Origin: Haliclystus octoradiatus
Lineage: Eukaryota; Cnidaria; Staurozoa; Stauromedusae; Haliclystidae
Assembly (NCBI GenBank): GCA_916610825.1
Contig: OU744449.1
Location: 5,893,243-5,957,242, forward strand
Direction: 5' to 3'
Length of the DNA stretch: 64,000 nt
This document shows, one piece after another, positions 37,812 through 48,744 of the stretch; within the stretch, counting starts at the first letter, position 1, and the number at the start of each line of letters is the position of its first letter. The position numbers and the translations under genes are program-made. Under the pieces are notes generated by a model, which had not been told where the DNA came from, did no database searches, and saw only the letters and a program-made list of their open reading frames with translations.

Positions 37812-40800
37812 GTAAGTATAGAGATGATAACATTATGTTTAAGTGGATCTAATGTACATCATTTGTTGATGGCAGTGTCTATTGAGATAGTACTAAGCTG
37901 AATAACACGGTAGTATACATGGCGATCGCGATGTAGCTTATGACGTCACATTTGATGGAGTTTAATCTATTAATGTGACTCATACAATGTACGTACGATG
38001 TATGTGACGTCATACAATAGTGTTGTTGTTGTTGTTGTTTATCAATATGTTATTGTCATATTGTTATGTTATCATATGTTTTCAACGCATACCATATGAT
38101 ATAGGATTTCACTGAAATATATTTACTCTTTGATAAAGAAAGGTTTCTGATGAGTCCTTTAACAGAGACGAAACACTTGTCAGACAAGCCTCGTCAATTA
38201 TTTAATAAATGTCTGCTTAAAAGGTTTTAGTGAGGCTCATGTGCTCAGATAAATCAGGGTAATCATTATTTATGTGACTATTACCTAGCAATAGACAGAA
38301 AAGCATTTGTTTCTGGCCATTAGGCGTCATCAGTACCAGAGCCATCTATTTACAAGAGTTGGGACACTCTTCCATATGCCGCTCTCAGCGCCCATTAGAC
38401 AGATGCCAGTCACGTGATTTTATGGACGCTGGCACTTTCGCTCCGTCAATCCCAAGCTAGCGAAATTTGAACAAAGCCTGCAAAAATATTATAATGAATT
38501 CGAAAAACTTTATGTTCAAAAGCAAAACCTCGTTTTCATTGGAACAAAAAGGCGATTTTCGAGTCTCAAAACTTGCGTGTCCCAACTCTTATGAATAGAC
38601 GGTTCTGATCAGTACTGCTTAATGAACGAGAAATTAAATTCGCCATAACAGCTAGGTCAAGATAAAATATTCAATTCAATTAAATTAAAATTATTCAATT
38701 AAAAAATTCATCACATGAAAACATCAGGATCATACCTATCGAGTGCTTAAACTATCGATGTATCTATATGTTAGCTACATACTACCTGAAATACTTTGGA
38801 AATGTTTATCGATTTTGTTGATATGACTATTAGTCATTATGATCATTAGGCCTATGCGGCCTATAAATTATCATGATGATACCCAACTCCGTGGATAGTT
38901 TTTGAAGGCCTTTCCCCTTTTTTCATTGAACCTACTCTCGTGCTTAATAACTGTGACTAACGGTAAGAATTTTAAAACTTCTTCTATTTTGAAATATCTA
39001 GGTATGATCAAAGTTGCAATAGCTGGTGTCTTTATAAAAGTTTTATTTATAAGTTTATAAATTTTTAGGAAGAGATATTTCGTAATTGTTATCCCACAGG
39101 TGGTTCTGTAATTCAGGCCTGAGATAGTTCCTCCAATCACCTGATTTCTTCCTTTTCTATGGGTTCAAAACAAAGAAAACACTGATTTTAGAAATTGTTT
39201 TGATAGTTTAACGGCCTTTCCACCTTTTTCATTGAACCTTCTCTCATGCTTAATAATTGTGACTAACGGTATGAATTTTAAAACATTCTCAATTTTGAAA
39301 TTCTAGGTATGATCAAGGTTGCAGCACCATTCACCCTGAAAGGTCGACATAAAGGTAATAACATATTCAAATTCTAATAATAAAATATCTTTATACAGGT
39401 GATATTCTTTAAGGCTCTTCGCAGATGAAAAAATTCTGAAGTGAAGAAAAATCAAACTTATATGACACGTCTGTTCTTCTGTTTCCATTGAATCCATTTG
39501 TAGCATATTTTACACAACATAAGTTTTGCTTCTGCCAGCGGAAAACAAAATTTTTCATTTTTTGTTGTTGACAAATCAAATATGTCATTATAATGATTAT
39601 TTTCTCTAGGTTCTGACAGATTTGCTGATTACGTATTTATTGTTAATGGTCTTAATTTGAAAATATTATTTTTGGGGGAAGGGGGCATTTCCAGGCAAAC
39701 TGTGAGCGTTCACTGGCCTCTTCATTGACAGCAACTCAAATCCTTTCGTGAACGTTTACAGAACGTCCACTGTTTGCCTGGAACCGCCTAGTAACATATC
39801 TTTACATTTTTTTTTAATATGTTAATGTCTTTCTGTAAACGTGGACTCCAGGGTGCATAATGAAACTCACATTACCCCTTCAAGAAAATAAACCATAGTT
39901 ACACCGGGATTACACAGGCAATACCTACCTATTACGCTTTATTTTGTTAATGATTTATTGATTTACTCAGCTAAACAATTGATTATTATGATTTTGATTT
40001 GTAGGTGGTATTACGATAACCAATGAAGAAGGAGTTATACATAGTCCTAATTATCCTAACAACTATCCCACTAGTGCTGCTTGTGTGTGGAAAATTTATC
40101 TCCCAGACCACGCTAAAGTTGTACAGCTCAAATTTTCTGAATTCGATATAGAAGAAGATTCAGATTGTCGCTATGACTACGTTCTTGTTAGAGATGGTGA
40201 TTCTAAAATGGCACCGATCATTGGAAAATTCTGTGGTTCTCAATTGCCTACAGAAATCACGTGAGTAGATTTTAAATTCAAGACCTGGAAGGACTTCCAT
40301 GCATCGACTACACGAGGACGTTCCATTTTTAAGGGGTGGCTTTTCCAGATTCTTGCGACATTTCATTTTTAATCGTAAAAACGTGTAGTTTTGAAGCAGT
40401 CTTCTGCAAGTTTCCGAAAGTCTCTATCCTCACATTCTTGGAAATTTTACCTTCCTCCTAGATTTCTGAAAATGGCACATACCTGTCAAAGATATCGTAC
40501 CGCCCCGAACTTATGTAATCATAAATACTCACAGTACTGTCAAACCTGCTATAACCTTTATGAAGCGGCCACCTGTCTATAATGGCTCTCTTGATATGTG
40601 TAAAATAGTATTTTGTTTCGAATCATGTTTACGAATCATCTTCATGAAACGGATTTATGTTTGTCCATAGATCATCATCTTCACGGCTTTGGATTCGTTT
40701 TTATTCTGATGAATTATTTAATGCCAAAGGTTTTCGTGCATCATTCTCATCTGTTGATAAACCTGCATTACCAACTACACCCAGCCTACCTTTGATGACA

Positions 40801-43800
40801 ACACAAACGATTCCAGGTAAATGATACACGGCCTGTATGTTGTGTTAACCAATAAAAACATCTTAAGTAGCATGCGTGCGTAATAATCGCGAGTGTCTAC
40901 TATCTGTTCCTCGGCTCTTCTTTACATATCTGTATAAAATTTATTGTCTCTTATAGTTGGCTGCTATATACAGGTTCACCTGTATATACAGGTTCACCTG
41001 TACACTGTCGACCAACATAATCTTTGATATATTATCAACAGACATTAGTAACATTCTAGCTGTTTTAACATCTTTATATATAAATCACATATTCAAGTTA
41101 AAAAAAAATCCGAAATACTTTTTGTAAATTGAAATTAATATATTGCTGCAAAGGAATGTAGTTTTTAAAAATAATAACTATGGTAAATAATAACTATGGC
41201 TGATGAGAGTAAGTAAAACAACGTAGGTTTAGGCAAGATTTTCCCACTTACTCCGGTTCGACAGACAAATACCGAGCATTGTGGTCTCCATTAATTAATA
41301 GTTATGTTGACCAATTATAATTAATAATTGCAACGGATGGCTGCAACGTCTATTGACCTGATTAAACTGATGGATGTGAGAAGCTCGTTATTTCTAATTC
41401 TAATTTGAATCAATTTCAGTTGTTTGTGGTGGTGATATCACCGGTCGACACGGGACGATTACATCTCCAGGATATCCTAATGATTATCCATCATCAAGTC
41501 GTTGTGAATGGCGATTCGTGACATCAAGTTCAACCGAAGAGATTGAAATAAGTATGACGTCATTTGATATGGAAGATGGCGGAAGTAAATGTCCATATGA
41601 TTACGTCATGGTCCGTGATGGTTTTGGTCCCCAGTCCAAAATGCTAGGACGCTTCTGTGGTAAAACTATCCCAGGACCATTTAGATCTAAATCTCTCATT
41701 GTTGTTTTGGCTACTGATGCTTCCACTCAAAGTAAAGGATTTTCATTCGATTGGAAAATTGTGCCTAAATTATCCAAACCGAAATCAACTCATGTTGCTC
41801 CTAGTAAGTATATTCCCAATGTTGATTATTTTTCCTTTTTAAAAATAAATTTTATGAGCTGGATTAGCATCATAAGAAGAAAGGGGATACAAGACCCCGT
41901 TAGCTATATTAAGACCCATATCGAGAGGTGGTTCATTGAAATATTTGGTAGTCTCCCCTTATAATGTGCTTTTATCAGGGCTTGTATGCAAAATCATATT
42001 CTCATATTCACCTACCTATTGTCTAGCAAAAAACGTTAACAAAGCCCGAGAAAATAAATGTGTCATGAAAGGGTTTGATTTTTGTGATGATTAATCATTT
42101 AGGATTTAATTGATTTGAAAAGAAATTGACAACTCAGAGGATGATGACCTCCGCAGTGACCCTATATTGTCTCGAGGGTAAATATCAGAGATTTGGTGTA
42201 AAATTGTAAAGTATTTCGTGATTGCAAGTGTGATGCCAATCCTCTTTTCTATCCACAAATATGTTTACTAAATTCTGAAATCTGGTTGGGTATTACATCA
42301 AAAGAAAACACATTTTATTACACTACACCTTTTCCAAGTGGATTTCAGAATTACCAATTCAACTTCAGAAATTTCCAATTCAATTCAATTATTATTTCAG
42401 AAATTACGGAAATAGAGGGAGTTGACGGATAATTGCGATGCATTATTATGAAATATCTAATACCTACGATAGGCGAAAAAATATCTATTATCTGTCTGAA
42501 ATTTAATTGGAATATTTTGAAATTGACTTGGAAATGGCTGAAATTCACTTGGAAATTAAATTTCTGAAATCCACTTGCAAAATGTGTAGTTGCTTTGTAT
42601 CATAAGACTAATTTGCTCACAAAGCCTCGCCTGTTTTTTTTTTCAATATTTTTTTTGATATTAAAGTCGTCGTGAAACGGTCCCTCAGTTTTATGCGTTA
42701 CTATATTTCACAACGGGGCTTGAGATGGCACCAATCTGAGAATCAAAAATTGGAACATGTTAATGATGTTGTTTGTTTTGTTTTGTAGAACGTCAATGCG
42801 GTGGGTTTCAAGAAGGTGCTCTAGGAATATTATGGAGTTCCAATTACCCAGAAGAATATGACAGCAATTCAGATTGTACATGGAAATTACAATCGCCACA
42901 TGGAACAATGATTCAATTAAGTTTTTCTCATTTTGATCTTGAATCTAGTTTTGACTGTACTGTTGATTATGTGTCTGTTTTCAATGGAGATAATATTGAT
43001 GATAGTAATTTACTAGGACATTATTGCGGGAATAAAATACCAGCATTTACTTTAACAACTAGTAATTTCATGACGGTCGTCTTCCATACAGACGAGGCTG
43101 ATACTGCTGGTGGATTTGAGGCATCTTGGACAGCTAAATATGAGGGACAGGTCATGCAATCTGAAAAGACAAAACGAGATTCAAACGGAAAACCAAGTAA
43201 GGATATGCATAATTAATGTTTAGAACCCGGGGGGTAACTCCACTAGAACGGCTATACGGGGACGTGCTACTTTTTTTGGGTCCATATTCCAGCTGAGAAA
43301 AAACTTTTTGGGTGTGAGATTTCAAATTTTGGAGCTTTTGGGTGTCCTATTTCTGAATTTTTCAAAAAAAATTGAAAAAATTTGCATCATTTTTGTATAT
43401 TTACCTAAAATCAATCAACCTGCTAGAACTTTTTGGGTAGCATCAACAGAGTTTTTGGAACTTTTTGGGTACTTCACTTTTTTCCAAAGTGGCACCTCCC
43501 CGTCCCTGAAGAGCTGGAGTTACCCCCCCCCCCCGGGGGGGTTTAGAAATAAGACCATAAAGTTTACTTATTTATCTCACATATGGTAGGTTTACAAAGG
43601 GTAGTTTGATAACTGATATACTGTACTTTAAACCCACATGAGTGTGTATGGACTGTAGCTTTTTATGTACAGCCATTGTGCGGACAAAACCGTAGACCAT
43701 GATCTTCGTAAGAGAATTATCGTAGGAATATTCTGATTAGTGATTTTAGTGTAACTGAAAATTCATACTTCTTTCCTATTTATTATAATTAAATAAATTA

Positions 43801-46800
43801 ATTACATTTCTTAATATAAATTGGATGGGATTTGTAAAACTGATTCAATCTATTGTTTCTTGTTATCACTGTATAAAGTATTCAATTCGATGGTGTTACA
43901 TAATTCCACAACATAGTGAAATTATCTAGAGAATAATCATTCACAGTGGCATGTCCCGTATAGCAATCATGAGGGTGTTACCCCCTGGTGTCTTAAAGGA
44001 CTCTTGTTAACCCTCCTGAGCTAGATCAGGTGCTTCAATCAGTGTTTCTCTCCTATACTATAAATTTCTTGGTACCCCTCCCGAGCTAGATCAGCGTTTC
44101 TTTCCCATATACAATCTTCCGCAATTGTAATGATTTGTAATATTACTTTCGTTTAGGTGGTTGTGGATCTGCTTTGACAGCCTCGTCTGGCTCAATCACA
44201 AGCCCCTCGTTTCCACGTCAATACCCACCCAGTACAGATTGTGTTTGGATTATCAAAGGAGCAGCCAATCAAGTGATCACATTGAATTTTGATAATTTTA
44301 AATTAGAAAGAGACAGTAAATGTAAATATGATTGGGTTTCTATATATGATGGTCCAAGTTCAAGTGATAAATTATTAGGCAAATACTGTGGTAGATCGAT
44401 ACCGAAAACATTAAAAACAACAGGACATACTGCAGCAATTGAATTTCATTCAGATACAACGTCTCAGGATGAAGGGTTTAAACTGAATTGGAAATTTGAA
44501 GATGTTGTCACCAAGCCTAGCTCAGGTATACTAATAACATACTAATATACAAGTAACTTCATTCAAAACGTTGTGTTTTACTACATTAAGATTTTTCTAT
44601 TTTATAGCTATTTCAAAAAACTTAAATTAATTTAATACAAAACTGATGGGACTTCCTTGAATAGTTAAATGGAACCGTAATTATTCACCATAGTAACTTC
44701 GTGTCGAAAATGTGTGTTTCTCCCGAAGTAGAAAAAAGCTACTCATTCTACTGTGTATACTGTATTGGAATTACATTTGATACATACGGAATTGAAATAT
44801 GAAATACAGTAAATTCAGTCAATAACTGTTCCGGATTTAACGGTATTCTGTCAATAACAGTAACCCAAAAATGTCCGAGAATGAATAATCTGCGGTCAAA
44901 CTTTACTAAATATTTACCGCTAGCAACGGATTCGACCAAAACAGGTAAAATAGTTGTCTCCCTAGCGTACCGTTATTGCCGGATTTAACTGTATTTGCAT
45001 TACTGATAGATAGTACTTGGATAGATTAAAAGATGTGAAAGGAGCATTACTAACAGGATGAATGATAGACACTCGTAGTTCACAAGAACTGAAGATTCAA
45101 TAATTTCTTAGGGTGAATCTAACAACTCAGCATCGTACTCATACGCATACGATTTATTAAGTGTATTCCACATAAACCTATTAATAAAATCATAAATATG
45201 TATGTACCAGCTTTCCCATTGGCTGTCCAGGTACATTCGAGAAATATATATAATGATTCTATATTTAATCTATAGGATGTCAAGGAACATTCGAGAAAAG
45301 CTCTGGGACACTTGTATCTCCAAACTATCCAACCGGTAACACAGCAAGAGATATTTGCACTTGGAAAATTATCGTTGCAAATGGTTATAAAGTGAAAGTC
45401 ACTTTCACAGATTTAAATATTCTTAATCATCCAAGTTGTGGTCTTGGATATGTGCAAATGCACGATGGAGCATCTTCAAATTCACCTCAGATTGGTTCTT
45501 TCTGTGGAACGTATCTACCATCGCCGATTATTTCTACAGCAAATGAATTACATGTTGGTTACTTATCTGATGGTTCTTCGCAATCGAGAGGGTTTAAAAT
45601 CACATGGACATCAGTTCAAATTGCACCAACCGGTTCACCGCCAACTGAATCACCAGGTTAGTCGAATATTGCTGTTATTCAGATTGATCCTACTATTCAT
45701 ATATAATTTTTGATTTTGCAATTTCTGACTAATTTCCTTAAATTCCTGTGCTTATCTAACGTTTGAGGAGTAGGGTTTTGTTTGATGCCTTTGTTATACA
45801 CCACCGGATTAGGAATAATTTATTTGCGAGGATATCTCGGAGGAGAAAAATTTCCAACACAAATCTCATTTCTTACTAACGCTCCTGACTCGCATGTTTA
45901 CATGAACCAATGCTGTGGAATGGTTAGATGTTTGCTCCGTATTCATATCGAAGTCAAATCGGTGTCTAGAACACGATGCATCAAGTATAAATGACACCTG
46001 CTTATGGTGGTCGCCGCCTCGGGTCTTGTAGTTCGTCTTTATATAAAGTTGTTGTCTGGGATTGTTGTTGAGTGGGGCTATTACCCCCCCCCCCCGGGGG
46101 TAATAAATGAGACTGAGAAATGTTTAGACCAGCAAAGTTTCCTGCCACATTTTAATTCGAGTTGGTTTGATTTTTTCTTTATCGAAGCAAAAAAAGTCGA
46201 AGGCTATAGTGCAATAATCCCCAGGGCCCGATATTCCTTGATGTCGCTGTACACAGAAATAACATTTGAAAAATTGATGATTATTCATTAGGTCTTGGTT
46301 GTGGAAGAGAATTAACTGCCCAAACAGGACAAGTTAAATTAGACAATGGACGTCAAAGTTGTTCATGGATTATTAAAAGTGATGTAGCAAATATTATCTC
46401 CTTAACATTCTCAAAAGTAAAATTATTATCATCGCCACAATGTGGAAGTGAATATTTAGAAATTAAGAATGGAATTACTGACACAGCAATAACTGTTATG
46501 AAGATATGTGGTGATATTGATGTACGTAAAATTACAGCATTTTCAAATGCAATCAAAGTCAATTATGTTTTAAATACTTTTTCACGGGGTTCAAGTTTTG
46601 AATTGAATTGGAAATATGAAATGCCATCAAGTCTACAAAGTTTAAATGCGGGTAAGAAATAAAAAATTTAATTTTGATACTTTTGTTGTGGCCATTCTGT
46701 GATTACAATTTGACCATTAGCTATGTTGAGACTGCATTATTGTGTTCATTAGACATCATAACCAGAGAATTCAATGATTATAAGATTGAATGTGTATTCT

Positions 46801-48573
46801 TATTGTAATGAAGATAGATACAGTACTGACTACATATACGAATTACTTTAGTTTTATATGCATGATAGAGATGTTGCTACCGAGGTATGACTAATATTTA
46901 ATATATACGAAGTTGAGACTATGCTACTACAGCTACATGTATTCCTCCATTCACTCGAGATAATGATAATGAAAGTTAAGACACTATAGTGATATAGTTA
47001 GATGCCCCCTTGACACTTGACAGGCAACCTGATTTCTTTGAATATCTGTACTTAACATGAATATTCACATCATCCACATCAACGCCTTACATAGCATTTG
47101 GCATCTACTCATGCAGTTGACTATTACGCAGAAAACGGTATCTATTGTTAAATTTTATTTTGTTTCTCCTTATTCTGATGAAGGTACTTGTGGAAAAATC
47201 AAGAACAAATCAGGAACAGGCCCTGGTGCTCTGCCTTGGGTGGGCTCTCTTATCGGGGTTCTCGGCCGAGTCGGTTGTGGTGCAACGATATTAACACAAA
47301 GATGGCTTCTATCTGCTGCGCATTGTTTTGAAAGGTAAGGCCAATGTATATTTTATTATAAGAGATGTTATGAGTATCAGGTAGAACAAACTGTAGAACA
47401 ATTGAATTTTAGGGATTGTTTACATAGTACTGAAGTGGCAGGCATTCATTTCAAGGAGTTAGAATGACACCCCGGTTATTTTGTCCTTGGAGGTACTCCC
47501 TTCACCAGGGAAAATGACATTCCTGCATCTCACAGCGGGTAACAAGCGCCGTCTTCTATCCAATCTACGCAGTGAACACGAATTGAACATTTATACATCA
47601 CGCCAAGTCTTCAGCATACTAACGTAGTTCTCCTGTTTCTGCGATTCTCATTTTCATAGAGTAATCACGAGTTCGAAGCTTTTGCAGTTCAGAATTGTTA
47701 TTTATTGAGTGCATGCAATAAAAATACATACGTCATATGTGTTTTATTTATTGAGATAGTTGTAATGGTTTGCTGCTCGTATGATTTAAAAATAAAAAAT
47801 GTGATGGAATAGAAGTACATGTTAATATAGGAAAGATGTTATCGGCGCTGAGCTGACATTCCTGTAGGTTCTGTATTTAATAGTCAAACTTCGTTTAATT
47901 TACAACATTCGAGCCACATATTTACTAAAAATGATCATTGTATATACTGTAAAACGATTATTAAACACCATTTACTCATTTGCCTCTCTATAGGTTGCCA
48001 TCCCCATACTTCTGGCGCGTCCGTGTTGGTGATTACGATCTTCGATTATCTGAATCATCAGAACAAAATCTATTAGTTGAACGTATTTATATCCACCCAG
48101 AATACAACTCAAAGACACATAATAATGATATTGCTTTGATATACCTTAGTACTAGTATACAATTCAATGACAATGTTAATAGCATATGTTTACCTACTAC
48201 AAATACTGCATTTCAAATTGGTAAAGAATGTTCTACAGCTGGGTGGGGAAGTAAGAAATTCTTAGGGAAACCTTCCCCCCAATTAATTCATGTCAAACCA
48301 TCTATTGTATCAGATACAAAATGCAATGATACAAAATCTTATAATGGACATATTAATAATAATATGATATGTGCTGGTAGAGATGAAGGTGGTATTGATA
48401 GTTGCCAAGGAGATGGTGGTGGGGCATTGGCATGTGATCTTGGAGGGGGAAAATACTATTCAGCTGGTGTTACAAGTTGGGGAACAGCGTGTGCATTACC
48501 AAATAAATATGGTGTCTATACAAAAACATCTAGTTACTTAACATGGATTCGTAGGACTGTTGAAGGATATTAA
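37745..48573 (+). CDS. CUB6-serine protease homologue gene (pseudoprotease); span of the exons below
   Basis: Ten exons join in one continuous frame to 1,033 residues: a signal peptide, six CUB domains and a C-terminal chymotrypsin-fold domain. The exons before the protease are mostly symmetric phase 1-1, matching the gene upstream, so the two genes share a common module pool. The protease domain has lost its catalytic serine, so the product should act by binding, not cleavage. CUB-protease fusions include MASPs, C1r/C1s and ovochymases; this order (six CUBs, then S1) differs from the first three in lacking CCP and EGF domains. Secreted location follows from the signal peptide and cysteines. 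The boundary from gene 1 rests on the signal-peptide exon; one fused gene cannot be ruled out. Confidence 0.82.
38905..39325. repeat. Direct duplication of about 115 bp, spaced about 305 bp
   Basis: GGCCTTTCC, TTTCATTGAACCT, GTGACTAACGGTA and TCTAGGTATGATCAA occur at 38,905-39,020 and 39,211-39,325. Both lie in intron 1 of gene 2. In the second copy TCTAG is followed by a 48-nt phase 1-1 frame with a donor (39,307-39,354), a weak exon candidate. Confidence 0.6.
40005..40260 (+). CDS. Gene 2 CUB domain 1, N-terminal part; first Cys apparently missing
   Basis: This 256-nt exon enters in phase 1 and leaves in phase 2. It reads [50 protein letters not shown]. The Ca-site Glu and Asp are present. 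The first CUB cysteine falls exactly on the split codon: GT here would give Cys if the preceding exon ended in T, but the signal-peptide exon ends in G and gives Gly. So either the first disulfide is lost or a small exon ending in T is missing. Donor cac|gtgagt. Confidence 0.86.
40534..40628. mobile_element. Left half of the AAACCTGT TIR element
   Basis: TACTGTCAAACCTGCTATAAC, GCGGCCACCTGTCTATAATGG and AATAGTATTTTGTTTCGAATCA follow the order of the full copy at 17,230 as far as its middle and then stop. The rest of the order resumes at 40,925, on the far side of the CUB exon. Confidence 0.6.
40671..40816 (+). CDS. Gene 2 CUB domain 1, C-terminal part and hinge
   Basis: A 146-nt exon, phase 2 to phase 1. 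The first base completes Thr, then [25 protein letters not shown] finishes the CUB fold in two strands (written here only as [10 protein letters not shown] and AKGFRASF for the key residues), with a Thr/Pro hinge after. The late Ca-site Asp (YSD) is present. Acceptor tttgtccatag; donor ccag|gtaaat. The exon is bracketed by two halves of a small inverted-repeat element. Confidence 0.86.
40925..41001. mobile_element. Right half of the AAACCTGT TIR element
   Basis: ATCTGTATAAAATTTATTGTCTC, GGCTGCTATATACAGG and TTCACCTGTA match the second half of the copy at 17,230, with the last 16 nt duplicated in tandem. Confidence 0.55.
41420..41803 (+). CDS. Gene 2 CUB domain 2
   Basis: A 128-codon phase 1-1 exon: [66 protein letters not shown], then a Lys/Pro tail. 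Four cysteines. One extra residue sits between the Ca-site Glu and the third cysteine (MEDGGSKC). Acceptor caatttcag; donor ccta|gtaagt. Confidence 0.92.
42789..43196 (+). CDS. Gene 2 CUB domain 3 with KTKR tail
   Basis: A 136-codon phase 1-1 exon: [66 protein letters not shown], then [14 protein letters not shown]. Four cysteines and the Ca-site Glu, Asp and Asp are kept. The EKTKRD segment is a possible basic processing site. The donor ccaa|gtaagg is followed 29 nt later by a G-run inverted-repeat element. Confidence 0.92.
43226..43541. mobile_element. G-run TIR element, best-defined copy
   Basis: CCCGGGGGGTAACTCCAC with GGGGACGTGCTAC at the left is inverted at the right as GTGGCACCTCCCCGTCCC, GGAGTTACCCCCC and a C12G7 tract. 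The inside repeats TTTTTGGGTG. It starts 29 nt after the CUB 3 exon of gene 2. Confidence 0.65.
44157..44525 (+). CDS. Gene 2 CUB domain 4
   Basis: A 123-codon phase 1-1 exon: [65 protein letters not shown]. It is a textbook CUB domain with four cysteines and the full Glu-Asp-Asp Ca set ([13 protein letters not shown]). Acceptor tttcgtttag; donor tcag|gtatac. Confidence 0.92.
44805..44993. mobile_element. Same TIR family, copy 3
   Basis: TACAGTAAATTCAGTCAATAACTG at the left and CGTTATTGCCGGATTTAACTGTA at the right; GGTATTCTGTCAATAACAG and ATTTACCGCTAGCAACGG match copy 2 in inverse order. Confidence 0.75.
45276..45656 (+). CDS. Gene 2 CUB domain 5, Ca site lost
   Basis: A 127-codon phase 1-1 exon: [63 protein letters not shown], then a Pro/Ser/Thr hinge. 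Four cysteines. The Ca-site Glu is replaced (NILNHPSC) and the Asp after the third cysteine is Gly (GLG), so it should not bind Ca in the usual way. Acceptor tctatag; donor ccag|gttagt. Confidence 0.9.
46292..46651 (+). CDS. Gene 2 CUB domain 6, divergent
   Basis: A 120-codon phase 1-1 exon: [56 protein letters not shown]. It keeps four cysteines and the CUB strand order but lacks SPNYP and all three Ca ligands (no Glu, Glu for Asp, no SD). It lies directly before the protease-like domain. Acceptor ttcattag; donor gcgg|gtaaga (spliced as gcg g|gt). Confidence 0.87.
47184..47334 (+). CDS. Serine protease homologue domain, first exon (His57)
   Basis: A 151-nt exon, phase 1 to phase 2. It reads [22 protein letters not shown], with GCGATIL and LLSAAHCFE (key residues only). 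His57 is present in AAHC, with the Cys42-Cys58 pair and the Cys that normally tethers the propeptide. By spacing to the conserved PW, Lys-Ile occupies positions 15-16, but the usual IVGG is IKNK. The frame upstream of the acceptor (ttctgatgaag, weak polypyrimidine tract) is intronic. Confidence 0.88.
47994..48573 (+). CDS. Serine protease homologue domain, second exon (Asp102 kept, Ser195 replaced by Gly; stop)
   Basis: A 580-nt terminal exon entering in phase 2. It has [10 protein letters not shown], the Asp102 motif [44 protein letters not shown] and SWGTAC, ending TVEGY and TAA. The codon at 48,415-48,417 is GGT, so Ser195 of GDSGG is Gly; Asp189 (DSC) and Asp194 remain. With the previous exon all ten cysteines of a five-disulfide trypsin-like domain are present. 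The acceptor is cctctctatag. The fold is therefore intact and catalysis is not, which is the definition of a serine protease homologue. Confidence 0.95.
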
Positions 48574-48744
48574 ACATTTTGTATATCTCATTTTTATTTT
48601 AGTCAATTTATACAAATATACTTTTTTGAGATTATCTTGTAACATATAATGGATGTTTTATATTTATTGTTTTTTATTGTTAAATTAGAATGTTTTTCCT
48701 ATGACTCATCTAGTTTTCTTATATTCTTGTTTACCAATAAGCAG

